From Oscillospiraceae bacterium (GTDB lineage: Bacteria > Bacillota > Clostridia > Oscillospirales > CAG-272), in NCBI GenBank assembly GCA_015064925.1, contig SVRH01000004.1, positions 1-39,843 of the forward strand: 39,843 nt of DNA. The letters run 5' to 3'. This document shows, piece by piece, positions 31,815-39,843 of this stretch. Position 1 is the stretch's first letter, and each line of letters starts with the position of its first letter. The position numbers were made by a program, and so were the translations under genes. Under the pieces are notes generated by a model. The model did no database searches, was not told the DNA's origin, and was given only the letters and a program-made list of their open reading frames with translations.

Positions 31815-33884
31815 ATGAGCAAGCAGAAGGAATCAGATATTCTCGGTATCGATACAGTTGGCAAGAAAAAAGGAAAAACGTTTGAGCACTGGCACATGAT
31901 CGCACTGTTTTTGATCGTGTTTGATCTTGTAGTGTCGGCAGGATCATACTTTACGGCGCTATGGCTGCGCTTTGACTGCCGCTTCAGTCAGATCCCGCAG
32001 GATTATATGGACGCATGGTTGAAATTTGCACCCTTGTATGCCGTTGTCACGGTTGTGGTGCTGTGGTCTTTCCGTTTGTACAAGAGCTTGTGGCGTTTTG
32101 CCAGCTTTGTGGAGTTGAAGCGGATCACGATGGCATCCTTGTTGCTGGGAGTGTTGCACACGGTGATGATCACCGTTTTGATGAAGAGAATGCCCATCAC
32201 CTACTATGTGATCGGCATCACCATTCAGGGAATGCTGACGCTTACTGTTCGCTTTTCATACAGATTTTTACTACTGGAGCGTAGTAAAAGAGAAAAAGAA
32301 CTGCAAAAGGCAGTAGCAAGACGCGTGATGCTCATTGGCGCAGGTGCTGCGGGACAAATGATCCTGAGGGATTTAAACAATGCCAAAAAATGCACCGATC
32401 GCGTTTGCTGTATTATCGATGACAACAGCAACAAGTGGGGACGCTTCATTGATGATGTGCCGATCGTGGGCGGCAGAGACGATATTCTGCTGAACGTGGA
32501 AAAATACAAGATAGAGAAGATCTATCTTGCCATTCCCAGTGCTACTCCCAAGCAGAGAAGAGATATTCTGGATATCTGCAAGGAGACCGATTGCGAGCTG
32601 AAGAACCTGCCGGGGGTATATGAATCCGTTCAGGAGGATATAACGGCAAAATCCATGAAGGACGTGGACGTGGAAGACCTGCTCGGACGCGATATCGTCA
32701 AGGTGGACACGGACGAGATCTGCCGTTTTATCACGGGAAAGGTGATCCTTGTTACGGGCGGTGGCGGCTCCATTGGCAGCGAGCTGTGCAGACAGATCGC
32801 TAAGCACAGTCCCAAGCAGCTGATTGTCTTTGACATTTATGAAAACAATGCCCATGCCATCGGGCTTGAATTAAAGGACAAGTATCCCGATCTGAATCTC
32901 GAGGTTCTGATCGGCTCTGTGCGCGATAGCAGACGCATCAATCAGATATTCGAAAAGTATAAGCCGGAGGTTGTGTACCACGCAGCGGCGCACAAGCACG
33001 TGCCGCTGATGGAGGATAGCCCCTGCGAATCCATCAAAAACAATGCGGTGGGAACCTATAAGACAGCGTATGCAGCCATGCTGAACGGATGCAAGCGCTT
33101 TGTACTGATCTCCACCGATAAGGCGGTCAATCCCACCAACATCATGGGCGCATCCAAGCGTCTGTGCGAGATGATCATTCAGTCCTTTGACAGAAAGATC
33201 AGAGAAGGGAAATCGGCTGATCTGTTTCCCATCTGCATGCACATGGGGCGTGATGAGGCGGATGTACCGGACGTAGTACCCAGCACCATCGTTCCTCAAA
33301 CCGATTTTGTGGCGGTTCGGTTCGGAAACGTGCTGGGAAGCAACGGCTCGGTGATACCTCGGTTCAAGGAACAGATCGCCAAGGGCGGACCCGTTACCGT
33401 TACTCACCCCGATATTATCCGTTATTTCATGACCATTCCCGAGGCAGCTTCGCTGGTACTGCAGGCGGGCACCTACGCCAACGGCGGCGAAATCTTTGTG
33501 TTGGATATGGGTTCTCCCGTGAAGATCGATACCCTTGCCAGAAACTTGATCCGTTTGTCAGGTTTGCGTCCCGATGTGGATATTAAGATCTCCTATACAG
33601 GGCTGCGCGCGGGCGAAAAACTATATGAGGAAAAGCTCATGTCCGAGGAGGGGCTACGAAAGACTCCCAATCAGCTCATCCATATCGGTAGCCCGATTCC
33701 CTTTGATACCGATGAATTCCTGCGTCAGCTGCCTATATTGATGGAGGCGGCATACGATGGAAAAGAGGACGAAATCCGTACGCTTGTGGGGCAGGTGGTT
33801 CCCACCTATCGCCCGGCAGGTCAGAACGGCAGCGAAGAAAAGGGAGAGGCGTATGATCGCCAGTTAGAGAGCACTGTAAAATAA
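31815..33884 (+). CDS. Membrane nucleotide-sugar 4,6-dehydratase (PglF/CapD/EpsC family)
   Basis: The 689-residue protein has four N-terminal membrane helices (for example MIALFLIVFDLVVSAGSYFTALWLRF) and a CoA-binding-like Rossmann region (VMLIGAGAAGQMILRDL). Its C-terminal NAD-dependent dehydratase domain begins VTGGGGSIGSELCRQIA. The catalytic stretch STDKAVNPTNIMGASKR has Met in place of the usual SDR Tyr, as is characteristic of this family. It probably converts UDP-GlcNAc to the 4-keto-6-deoxy sugar, the first step toward a diamino or amino-deoxy sugar. A segment of about 30 residues (GKSADLFPICMHMGRDEADV) lies before FVAVRFGNVLGSNGSVIP. The start at 31815 is behind aggagat; it is the first gene of the locus. 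Confidence 0.92.
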   Translation: MSKQKESDILGIDTVGKKKGKTFEHWHMIALFLIVFDLVVSAGSYFTALWLRFDCRFSQIPQDYMDAWLKFAPLYAVVTVVVLWSFRLYKSLWRFASFVELKRITMASLLLGVLHTVMITVLMKRMPITYYVIGITIQGMLTLTVRFSYRFLLLERSKREKELQKAVARRVMLIGAGAAGQMILRDLNNAKKCTDRVCCIIDDNSNKWGRFIDDVPIVGGRDDILLNVEKYKIEKIYLAIPSATPKQRRDILDICKETDCELKNLPGVYESVQEDITAKSMKDVDVEDLLGRDIVKVDTDEICRFITGKVILVTGGGGSIGSELCRQIAKHSPKQLIVFDIYENNAHAIGLELKDKYPDLNLEVLIGSVRDSRRINQIFEKYKPEVVYHAAAHKHVPLMEDSPCESIKNNAVGTYKTAYAAMLNGCKRFVLISTDKAVNPTNIMGASKRLCEMIIQSFDRKIREGKSADLFPICMHMGRDEADVPDVVPSTIVPQTDFVAVRFGNVLGSNGSVIPRFKEQIAKGGPVTVTHPDIIRYFMTIPEAASLVLQAGTYANGGEIFVLDMGSPVKIDTLARNLIRLSGLRPDVDIKISYTGLRAGEKLYEEKLMSEEGLRKTPNQLIHIGSPIPFDTDEFLRQLPILMEAAYDGKEDEIRTLVGQVVPTYRPAGQNGSEEKGEAYDRQLESTVK

Positions 33885-33926
33885 CGGCTTTCGTAAAATG
33901 CAAAAGTACAGTCAGGAAGTGATAGC

Positions 33927-35150
33927 ATGGCAACCGAGAATAAAAGAATGATCCCCTTCAGTCCTCCCGATATCAGTGAGCTTGAGATCGAAGAGGTGGC
34001 AGCGGCGCTGCGCTCAGGTTGGATCACAACAGGTCCCAGAACAAAGGAACTGGAGCGCAAGATTGCGGCATGGATCGGCACCGAAAAATGTGTCTGTCTT
34101 AATTCACAAACTGCTTGCGCCGAAATGGCTCTGCACGTGATGGGAATCGGCGCGGGCGATGAGGTGATCACCTCTGCCTACACGTATACCGCCTCCGCTT
34201 CCGTGATCGCCCACGTGGGGGCGAGGATCGTGCTGGTGGATACGCAGGAAAACAGCCTTGAGATGGATTACGACGCGCTGGAAAATGCCATTACCGAGCG
34301 CACCAAGGCGATCATTCCCGTGGATCTGGCGGGCATTCCCTGCGACTACGATCGGATCTTTGAGATCGTGGAGCGCAAAAAGGCTCTGTACAGACCCGCA
34401 AACGAGATCCAGACTGCTCTTGGCAGAGTGGCTGTGATGGCGGATACCGCCCACGCCTTCGGTGCCAGATGGCATGGAAGAATGGTTGGGGCGGTGGCTG
34501 ATTTTTCAAGCTTCAGCTTCCATGCGGTCAAGAATCTGACCACTGCCGAGGGTGGGGCACTGACTTGGCGAACCATTCCCGGAATTGACAATGAGGATAT
34601 TTATAAAAAACTGCAGCTATTTAGTCTGCACGGTCAGTCCAAGGATGCCCTTGCCAAGACAAGGCTCGGCGCATGGGAATATGATATTGTCGGCACCTAT
34701 TACAAGTGCAATATGACCGACGTGGCGGCAGCCATCGGTCTTCGCCAGTTCGAGCGCTATCCCGATATGCTGAGGCGCAGAAAAGAGATCATTGAAGCTT
34801 ACGATGCGGCGCTGCGTCCTCTGGGCGTAGAAACGCTTTCGCACTACACGAAGGATTGGGAATCGTCGGGACATTTGTATCTGACAAGGATCTCCGGTAT
34901 TTCGGCAGAGCAGAGAAATGAGATCATCACCGCGATGGCACAGCGTGGGGTGGCGTGCAACGTGCACTATAAGCCCCTGCCGCTGCATACGGCGTACCGA
35001 AATCTGGGATTTGATATCAAGGATTACCCGAATGCCTACGCGCATTTTGCCAATGAGATCACCCTGCCGCTGCATACCTCTTTGACCGACGAGGACGTGC
35101 AGTACGTGATCGCGCAGTATACCGACGTTTTGAAGGAGTACGGTAAGTGA
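33927..35150 (+). CDS. DegT/DnrJ/EryC1/StrS aminotransferase
   Basis: The 407-residue PLP enzyme transfers an amino group to a keto-sugar nucleotide. Typical motifs: IPFSPPDISELEIEEVAAALRSGWITTGP, SAYTYTASASVIAHVGARIV, VMADTAHAFGARWHG, and SFHAVKNLTTAEGGAL, in which K202 should form the Schiff base. It follows the dehydratase by 42 bases and is very likely the next step (PglE-like), making a 4-amino-4,6-dideoxy sugar; ring position is inferred from context only. Its stop overlaps the start of the sugar transferase gene by 4 bases. Confidence 0.92.
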   Translation: MATENKRMIPFSPPDISELEIEEVAAALRSGWITTGPRTKELERKIAAWIGTEKCVCLNSQTACAEMALHVMGIGAGDEVITSAYTYTASASVIAHVGARIVLVDTQENSLEMDYDALENAITERTKAIIPVDLAGIPCDYDRIFEIVERKKALYRPANEIQTALGRVAVMADTAHAFGARWHGRMVGAVADFSSFSFHAVKNLTTAEGGALTWRTIPGIDNEDIYKKLQLFSLHGQSKDALAKTRLGAWEYDIVGTYYKCNMTDVAAAIGLRQFERYPDMLRRRKEIIEAYDAALRPLGVETLSHYTKDWESSGHLYLTRISGISAEQRNEIITAMAQRGVACNVHYKPLPLHTAYRNLGFDIKDYPNAYAHFANEITLPLHTSLTDEDVQYVIAQYTDVLKEYGK

Positions 35151-35866
35151 GACTGGTAAAATGGGAAGAACTGCCACCTGAAATGCAGACCGAAGAGGTC
35201 AGACGCTACTACGATATTTTGAAGAAAAAACGGATGACGCTGTTTTGGAAACGGGTTTTCGATATCGTGGTGTCGCTGGTTTTACTGATCCTTTTGTCCC
35301 CCATTTTTTTGATCCTTGCGGTGGCGATCAAGATCGACAGCCGCGGCCCCGTGTTTTACAGACAGGTGCGGCTGACGCAGTATAATAAAAAATTTCGAAT
35401 TTTTAAATTTCGCTCGATGGTGCAGAATGCCGACAAGGGCTCGCAGGTGACGGTCAGCGGCGATGCGCGGGTGACGCGTGTGGGTAAGATCGTGAGAAAA
35501 TGTCGCCTGGACGAGATCAGCCAGCTCATCGACGTGCTGCGAGGTACCATGACCTTTGTGGGTACCCGCCCCGAGGTGCCGAAATACACCGAGCAGTACA
35601 CGCCCGAAATGATGGCAACGTTGCTGCTGCCCGCAGGGGTCACCAGCCGTGCCAGCATTTATTATAAGGACGAGGCGGCACTGTTGGATACCGCCAAGGA
35701 TACAGACAAGGTCTACGTGGAGCAGATCCTGCCGGATAAGATGTACTACAATTTAAAGGAAATTGAGCGCTTTGGCTTTTGGCGCGACGTCGGAACACTG
35801 TTCATGACCGTGTTTGCGATGCTCGGTAAGGAATACAAGGGAGATTACGAAAAATCGCAGGAGTAA
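35147..35866 (+). CDS. Initiating sugar-phosphate transferase (PglC/WcaJ-type)
   Basis: The 239-residue, GTG-started protein belongs to the bacterial sugar transferase family that loads a sugar-1-phosphate on undecaprenyl phosphate. One hydrophobic (re-entrant) helix, VFDIVVSLVLLILLSPIFLILAVAIKI, is followed by GPVFYRQVRLTQYNKKFRIFKFRSM and the catalytic Asp-Glu in CRLDEISQLIDVLRGTMTFVGTRPE. It is the short PglC-like form, without the four-helix N-terminal domain of WcaJ. It presumably starts the repeat unit with the sugar made by the two genes upstream. Confidence 0.93.
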   Translation: MRLVKWEELPPEMQTEEVRRYYDILKKKRMTLFWKRVFDIVVSLVLLILLSPIFLILAVAIKIDSRGPVFYRQVRLTQYNKKFRIFKFRSMVQNADKGSQVTVSGDARVTRVGKIVRKCRLDEISQLIDVLRGTMTFVGTRPEVPKYTEQYTPEMMATLLLPAGVTSRASIYYKDEAALLDTAKDTDKVYVEQILPDKMYYNLKEIERFGFWRDVGTLFMTVFAMLGKEYKGDYEKSQE

Positions 35867-35880
35867 GAGGGATCCAAAGT

Positions 35881-36900
35881 ATGGTAAACGACTGTATCGT
35901 ATCGGTAGTCATGCCGATCTATAACGAAGAAAAATATATTGAAAAATGCGTGGACTCCTTACTGCAGCAGGATTATCCGATGGAGGATATGGAGTGGATC
36001 TTTGTGGACGGCTGCTCCACGGACAGAACGGTGGAGATCCTGAAGGAATACAGTGCCCGTTATCCCGAGCTAATAAAAATTCTTGACAATCCCCACAAGA
36101 TCGTGCCGTATGCCATGAATATCGGTATTGCGGCATCCTGTGGAAAGTATATCGTGCGTTTGGATGCCCACGCGGATTACGCTCGTGATTACATTTCAAA
36201 ATGCATCGCCTGCCTTGAAAGCACCGACGCGGAAAACGTAGGCGGTGTGGCGGAAACAAGGGCGAACGGTTTTATGGGAAATGCCATCGCAAAGATGCTC
36301 TCCTCCAAATTCGGTGTGGGAAATTCCCAGTTCCGTACAAACGGCGAGAGCGGATACGTGGATACGGTTCCGTTCGGTGCCTTCAGACGTGAGGTTTTTT
36401 CAAAGTACGGCGGCTACGATGAGCGCCTGGTGCGCAATCAGGACAACGAGATGAATTACCGCATTCGCAAAAACGGCGGTAAGATCTATCTGTCAAACGA
36501 CATCCGCCTTTCCTACTATTGCCGCGATACTGTCAAGGGTATCGCAGATATGGCAAGAAAGAACGGAATGTGGAATATCATCACCATGAAGCTGTGTCCC
36601 GGCGCCATGGGATGGAGACATTTTATTCCTCTTTTGTTCGTGCTGTCGGTGATCGGGCTTGGTGCGCTCGGCTTTTTACACCGGATGTTCTGGGCGCTGC
36701 TGGGATTGGAGCTGACGCTGTATACACTGCTTGACGTGGTGTTTTCGGCAAAGCTTGCAGGCAGTGTCAAGGAATTTTTTGCACTCATGATGCTCTTCCC
36801 GGTGTTCCACACCGTTTACGGATCGGGCTCTATGATAGGAATTACAAAGCTGTTTTCGAAGAAATTCGGTAAGAATAATTACACAAATAAGAAGATTTAA
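35881..36900 (+). CDS. GT2 glycosyltransferase, ExoA-like
   Basis: The 339-residue protein has a GT-A fold: VVMPIYNEEKYIEKCVDSLLQQDYP, IFVDGCSTDRTVEIL, the metal-binding VRLDAHADY, and acceptor-side RNQDNEMNYRIRKNGGKIYLS. Two or three membrane helices lie near the C-terminus (FIPLLFVLSVIGLGALGFL). The layout resembles succinoglycan ExoA. It should add a sugar to a lipid-linked precursor at the inner membrane. It starts 14 bases after the sugar transferase gene. Confidence 0.9.
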   Translation: MVNDCIVSVVMPIYNEEKYIEKCVDSLLQQDYPMEDMEWIFVDGCSTDRTVEILKEYSARYPELIKILDNPHKIVPYAMNIGIAASCGKYIVRLDAHADYARDYISKCIACLESTDAENVGGVAETRANGFMGNAIAKMLSSKFGVGNSQFRTNGESGYVDTVPFGAFRREVFSKYGGYDERLVRNQDNEMNYRIRKNGGKIYLSNDIRLSYYCRDTVKGIADMARKNGMWNIITMKLCPGAMGWRHFIPLLFVLSVIGLGALGFLHRMFWALLGLELTLYTLLDVVFSAKLAGSVKEFFALMMLFPVFHTVYGSGSMIGITKLFSKKFGKNNYTNKKI

Positions 36901-36923
36901 TGGTTGTTTTGGAGGAGACAATA

Positions 36924-38246
36924 ATGTCTTTGTATACTGAACTGATTGATAAAAAAGAAAAGCTTTCGCTGGTCGGACTGGGTTATGTGGGTATGCCGAT
37001 TGCTGTGGCGTTTGCCAAAAAGGGTGTGGACGTCATTGGGTTTGATTTGAACAAAGCCAAAATTGAATTATATAAAAAGGGTATTGATCCCACCAAAGAG
37101 GTCGGGGATGAGACGATACGTAACACATCGGTCTGTTTTACGTCCGATGAAAAGGATCTACAAAAGGCAAAGTTTCATATTGTTGCTGTGCCTACACCGG
37201 TCAACACAGACCACACTCCCGATTTAACGCCCGTGATTGGCGCATCGGAGATTGTTGGTAGAAATCTAACCAAAGGATCCTACGTTGTGTTTGAGTCCAC
37301 GGTGTATCCCGGTTGTACAGAGGATGTTTGTATTCCGATTTTGGAAAAAGAATCCGGGCTCACATGCGGTATGGACTTTAAGGTCGGCTATTCTCCCGAG
37401 CGTATCAATCCCGGTGATAAGATCCATAGGCTGGAAAACATTACAAAGATCGTGTCGGGCTGTGATGATGAAGCGTTGCAGATCATTCAATCTGTCTACG
37501 ATATTGTGATAGAAGTGGGAACCTATCCCGTCAGAAACCTCAGAACGGCAGAAGCAATTAAGGTAGTTGAAAACAGTCAGCGCGATATTAATATTGCCTT
37601 TATGAATGAATTGGCAATGGCTTTTGATAAAATGGATATAGACACCAATGAAGTGGTGGACGGTATGAACACCAAGTGGAATGCGCTTGGCTTCCGCCCC
37701 GGTCTTGTGGGTGGACACTGTATCGGCGTTGACCCCTATTACTTTACATATCAAGCCGAAAAGCTTGGATATCACAGTCAGATCATTCTCAATGGCCGTA
37801 TTGTGAATGACAGCATGGGTAAATTTGTGGCGGATGCAGCAATTAAGAATATGATTGCTGTTGGTCAAGCTCCGAAAAAATCTAAGGTAGTGATTTTGGG
37901 ACTGACCTTTAAGGAGAATTGTCCGGATACCAGGAATTCGAAGGTGGATGACATTATCAAGCGCTTGACTGAATATGAAATCACGCCGATTGTTGTGGAT
38001 CCATGGGCAAATGAGAGGGATGCCATGCATGAATACGGCGTCACACTGACTCGATTGGAGGAGGTAAAGGACGCAGATTGTGTGATCGTTGCGGTGGCGC
38101 ACAATGAATTCAGAGCAATGGCATTGGAAGATATCAAGAAGCTGTTTAAGATGTGTAATGATGCCGAAAAGGTTCTGTTGGATGTGAAGGGCATTTATAA
38201 AGTATCTGATCTGAAAGCCTCCGGCATGAAGTATTGGAGATTGTAA
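36924..38246 (+). CDS. UDP-N-acetylhexosamine 6-dehydrogenase (TviB/WbpA-like)
   Basis: The 440-residue NAD-dependent nucleotide-sugar dehydrogenase oxidises a UDP-sugar C6 to the uronic acid. It has the N-terminal LVGLGYVGMPIAVAFAKKGVDVIGFD, VFESTVYPGCTED, YSPERINPGDK, VVENSQRDINIAFMNELA, and the active-site Cys in GGHCIGVDPYYFTYQAEKLGYH. This pattern fits the TviB/WbpA/WbpO group (UDP-GlcNAc or UDP-GalNAc) better than UDP-glucose dehydrogenase. The ATG at 36924 has GGAGG 8 bases upstream; the ORF track start eight codons earlier lies in that site. From here the sequence becomes AT-richer. Confidence 0.92.
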   Translation: MSLYTELIDKKEKLSLVGLGYVGMPIAVAFAKKGVDVIGFDLNKAKIELYKKGIDPTKEVGDETIRNTSVCFTSDEKDLQKAKFHIVAVPTPVNTDHTPDLTPVIGASEIVGRNLTKGSYVVFESTVYPGCTEDVCIPILEKESGLTCGMDFKVGYSPERINPGDKIHRLENITKIVSGCDDEALQIIQSVYDIVIEVGTYPVRNLRTAEAIKVVENSQRDINIAFMNELAMAFDKMDIDTNEVVDGMNTKWNALGFRPGLVGGHCIGVDPYYFTYQAEKLGYHSQIILNGRIVNDSMGKFVADAAIKNMIAVGQAPKKSKVVILGLTFKENCPDTRNSKVDDIIKRLTEYEITPIVVDPWANERDAMHEYGVTLTRLEEVKDADCVIVAVAHNEFRAMALEDIKKLFKMCNDAEKVLLDVKGIYKVSDLKASGMKYWRL

Positions 38247-38249
38247 ACA

Positions 38250-39293
38250 ATGAAAAAAGTGTCTGTGATAGGGCATTTTGCTATTGGATTAACCTATTTG
38301 GACGGCCAAACAATTAAAACAAAAATTGTAACTGAGGAATTGAAGCGAGATCTCGGCTCGAATAGTGTAGATATATATGATACACACGGTGGAATCAAAA
38401 CGCTTTTAAAAGCACCGTTTATGGTATGGCGTGCGTTTCGAAAATCGGAAAACATTATCATATTGCCTGCGCATAATGGGCTGCGTATATTTGGCCGTTT
38501 GTTGGCTGCTTTTAAACGTTTTTTTAAAAACAAAAAAATACATTACGTGGTAATTGGAGGATGGCTTCCTCAAAAACTGGAAAAAGAGAAGCGTCTTGCA
38601 AAGTCTTTGAAAAAGTTTGACTGCATATATGTGGAAACCAATACGATGAAGAAAGCGCTTTGTAATATGGGCTTTCAAAATATCCTTGTTATGCCAAATT
38701 GCAAACAGCTTACAGCGTTGACGCCCGATGAACTTGTGTATCAAACAAACGCTCCGTATAGATTATGTACTTTTTCACGTGTGAATAAAGAAAAGGGAAT
38801 TGAAACGGCAGTTGATGTGATTCACAAGGTGAATGATAGACTTGGATATGCAGCGTATTTGCTTGATATTTACGGCCCTATTGATCCTGCTCAAACGCAG
38901 TGGTTTGAAAGCTTGAAACTGAGATTTTCAAATAATGTTCGGTATTGTGGATCGGTTCCGTCGGACGAAAGCGTTGAAGTATTAAAGAATTATTTTGCAC
39001 TGCTGTTTCCAACTCATTATCTAACAGAGGGGATTCCCGGAACGATTATTGACGCTTACGCAGCAGGAGTGCCGGTAATTTCTGCAAAATGGCAAAGCTT
39101 TGATGATGTTGTGGAAGATGGCTTGACCGGTATCGGGTATGAATTTGACAGCGAGGAAGCATTAGAGTGCGTGCTCTTAGAAATTGCAAATAACAGCGAT
39201 ATGCTGAATGCAATGAAGTTAAATTGTTTGAAAAAGAGTTTTGTGTACTTGCCGTGCAATGTTGTGAGAATAATCGAAGCAAATATGACTTAA
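38250..39293 (+). CDS. GT4-like glycosyltransferase
   Basis: The 347-residue protein has a GT-B fold: an N-terminal domain with MKKVSVIGHFAIGLTYLDGQT and the C-terminal nucleotide-sugar-binding domain with RVNKEKGIETAVDVIHKVND and LTEGIPGTIIDAYAAGVPVIS, the usual GT4 donor-site loop. There are no membrane helices, so it is probably peripheral. It starts 3 bases after the dehydrogenase stop with a ribosome-binding site (ggaga) inside that gene. Base composition is clearly AT-richer than the first genes of the locus. Linkage and sugar are unknown. Confidence 0.85.
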   Translation: MKKVSVIGHFAIGLTYLDGQTIKTKIVTEELKRDLGSNSVDIYDTHGGIKTLLKAPFMVWRAFRKSENIIILPAHNGLRIFGRLLAAFKRFFKNKKIHYVVIGGWLPQKLEKEKRLAKSLKKFDCIYVETNTMKKALCNMGFQNILVMPNCKQLTALTPDELVYQTNAPYRLCTFSRVNKEKGIETAVDVIHKVNDRLGYAAYLLDIYGPIDPAQTQWFESLKLRFSNNVRYCGSVPSDESVEVLKNYFALLFPTHYLTEGIPGTIIDAYAAGVPVISAKWQSFDDVVEDGLTGIGYEFDSEEALECVLLEIANNSDMLNAMKLNCLKKSFVYLPCNVVRIIEANMT

Positions 39294-39314
39294 GTGCAAA
39301 TAGGTGTGGAAAGT

Positions 39315-39843
39315 ATGTGGACGATTAAGAAAAAACTGCTCTTCGTTTTTTATAAGCTAACTGCTGCATGGTTACCGATCAGTCAGAGATCTTCATTTGC
39401 AAAAGCAATGAGAGGATTTTGGGCAAAACGCATTGTTCAAAAGATGGGAAAGAATGTCAATATCGAACGGTGGGCGGTATTTGGCCCACTTTTGGAAATT
39501 GGGGATCATTCCGGTATAGGTATCAACTGCGAGGTTTACGGACCTGTTTCAATTGGCAAGGATGTAATGATGGGACCGGAAGTGGTGATATACACAAGCG
39601 GTCACAAGCATGATAGATTGGATGTACCAATGAGGATGCAGGGGAACACTGAGGCCGAACCGGTTGTCATTGAAGACGATGTGTGGATCGGAAGACGTGT
39701 TATCATATTACCGGGGGTAACGATTGGAAAAGGATGTATTATTGGTGCAGGAGCAGTGGTAACCAAAGATATTCCCCCGTATAGTGTTGCTGCGGGCGTT
39801 CCGGCTAAAGTGGTTAAGGTCAGATGCAGTGACAGTACAATTA
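39315..39843 (+). CDS. Hexapeptide-repeat acyltransferase (partial, runs off the window)
   Basis: Not in the ORF track because it has no stop in the window. From ATG at 39315 it reads [20 protein letters not shown] and then left-handed beta-helix hexapeptide repeats, including [36 protein letters not shown] with the catalytic-type His, [20 protein letters not shown] and the closing [16 protein letters not shown]. This is the WcaF/NodL/CpsO-type acetyltransferase family, which O- or N-acetylates sugars. About 176 residues are present and most of the domain is complete. It lies 21 bases after the glycosyltransferase, and the locus clearly continues beyond the window. Confidence 0.88.
   Translation, partial: MWTIKKKLLFVFYKLTAAWLPISQRSSFAKAMRGFWAKRIVQKMGKNVNIERWAVFGPLLEIGDHSGIGINCEVYGPVSIGKDVMMGPEVVIYTSGHKHDRLDVPMRMQGNTEAEPVVIEDDVWIGRRVIILPGVTIGKGCIIGAGAVVTKDIPPYSVAAGVPAKVVKVRCSDSTI

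Overview
The window reads as one chromosomal stretch of an anaerobic, Gram-positive-type member of the Clostridia (Firmicutes/Bacillota). My best guess is an uncultured gut Oscillospiraceae-like lineage, from gene content only. Supporting signs are strong consensus sigma-A promoters with 17-base spacers, purine-rich Shine-Dalgarno sites, lipobox lipoproteins, HPr kinase, zinc-type L31, the dGTPase-like/dnaG/rpoD cluster and a SipW-type signal peptide. I saw no rRNA, tRNA, CRISPR array, transposase or phage structural gene.

Layout. (a) 1-2.6 kb: a secreted beta-helix-like protein with a TasA/camelysin-style leader. (b) 2.7-5.5 kb: citrate synthase followed by a double-ACT plus metallo-beta-lactamase-fold protein. 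(c) 5.5-7.1 kb: an AT-richer islet with a NERD/zinc-finger protein and a divergent XRE regulator/DUF2493 (SLOG) pair; that pair is bracketed by near-identical 39-base repeats that are also terminators. (d) 7.1-9.2 kb: HPr kinase with a small Cys-rich partner on the minus strand, then a micro-membrane protein overlapping an M50 protease on the plus strand. (e) 9.2-13.8 kb: a spermidine/putrescine transporter operon potABCD behind a long structured leader with an intrinsic terminator; PotB carries a PepSY-like extracytoplasmic insertion. (f) 13.8-16.5 kb: rplS, rpmE, hflX and a YigZ/IMPACT gene. (g) 16.6-20.6 kb: dGTPase-like HD hydrolase, dnaG and rpoD. (h) 20.8-23.1 kb: a large orphan solute-binding-type lipoprotein. 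(i) 23.1-27.2 kb, minus strand: two tandem zinc-ribbon membrane paralogs, an alpha/beta hydrolase, luxS and an acidic-tailed membrane protein. (j) 27.4-31.6 kb: a small lipoprotein, a GH27 alpha-galactosidase-like enzyme fused to rhodanese and NPCBM domains, and a flavin reductase-like protein. (k) 31.7 kb to the end: a surface polysaccharide locus that runs off the window.

How the genes fit together. The polysaccharide locus is coherent. A membrane nucleotide-sugar 4,6-dehydratase and a DegT aminotransferase would make an amino-deoxy sugar. A PglC/WcaJ-like transferase would load the first sugar phosphate on the lipid carrier. A UDP-sugar dehydrogenase makes a uronic acid, and two glycosyltransferases plus a hexapeptide acyltransferase extend and decorate the chain. 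The potABCD genes form a complete importer. The dGTPase-like/dnaG/rpoD and rplS/rpmE groups are housekeeping.

The items most worth a second look are the potA leader RNA, the PepSY-like insertion in PotB, the GH27-rhodanese-NPCBM fusion, the repeat-bracketed XRE/DUF2493 module next to the NERD gene, and the ACT-ACT-MBL protein beside citrate synthase. None of these is proven to be new; each rests on reading motifs without database searches.
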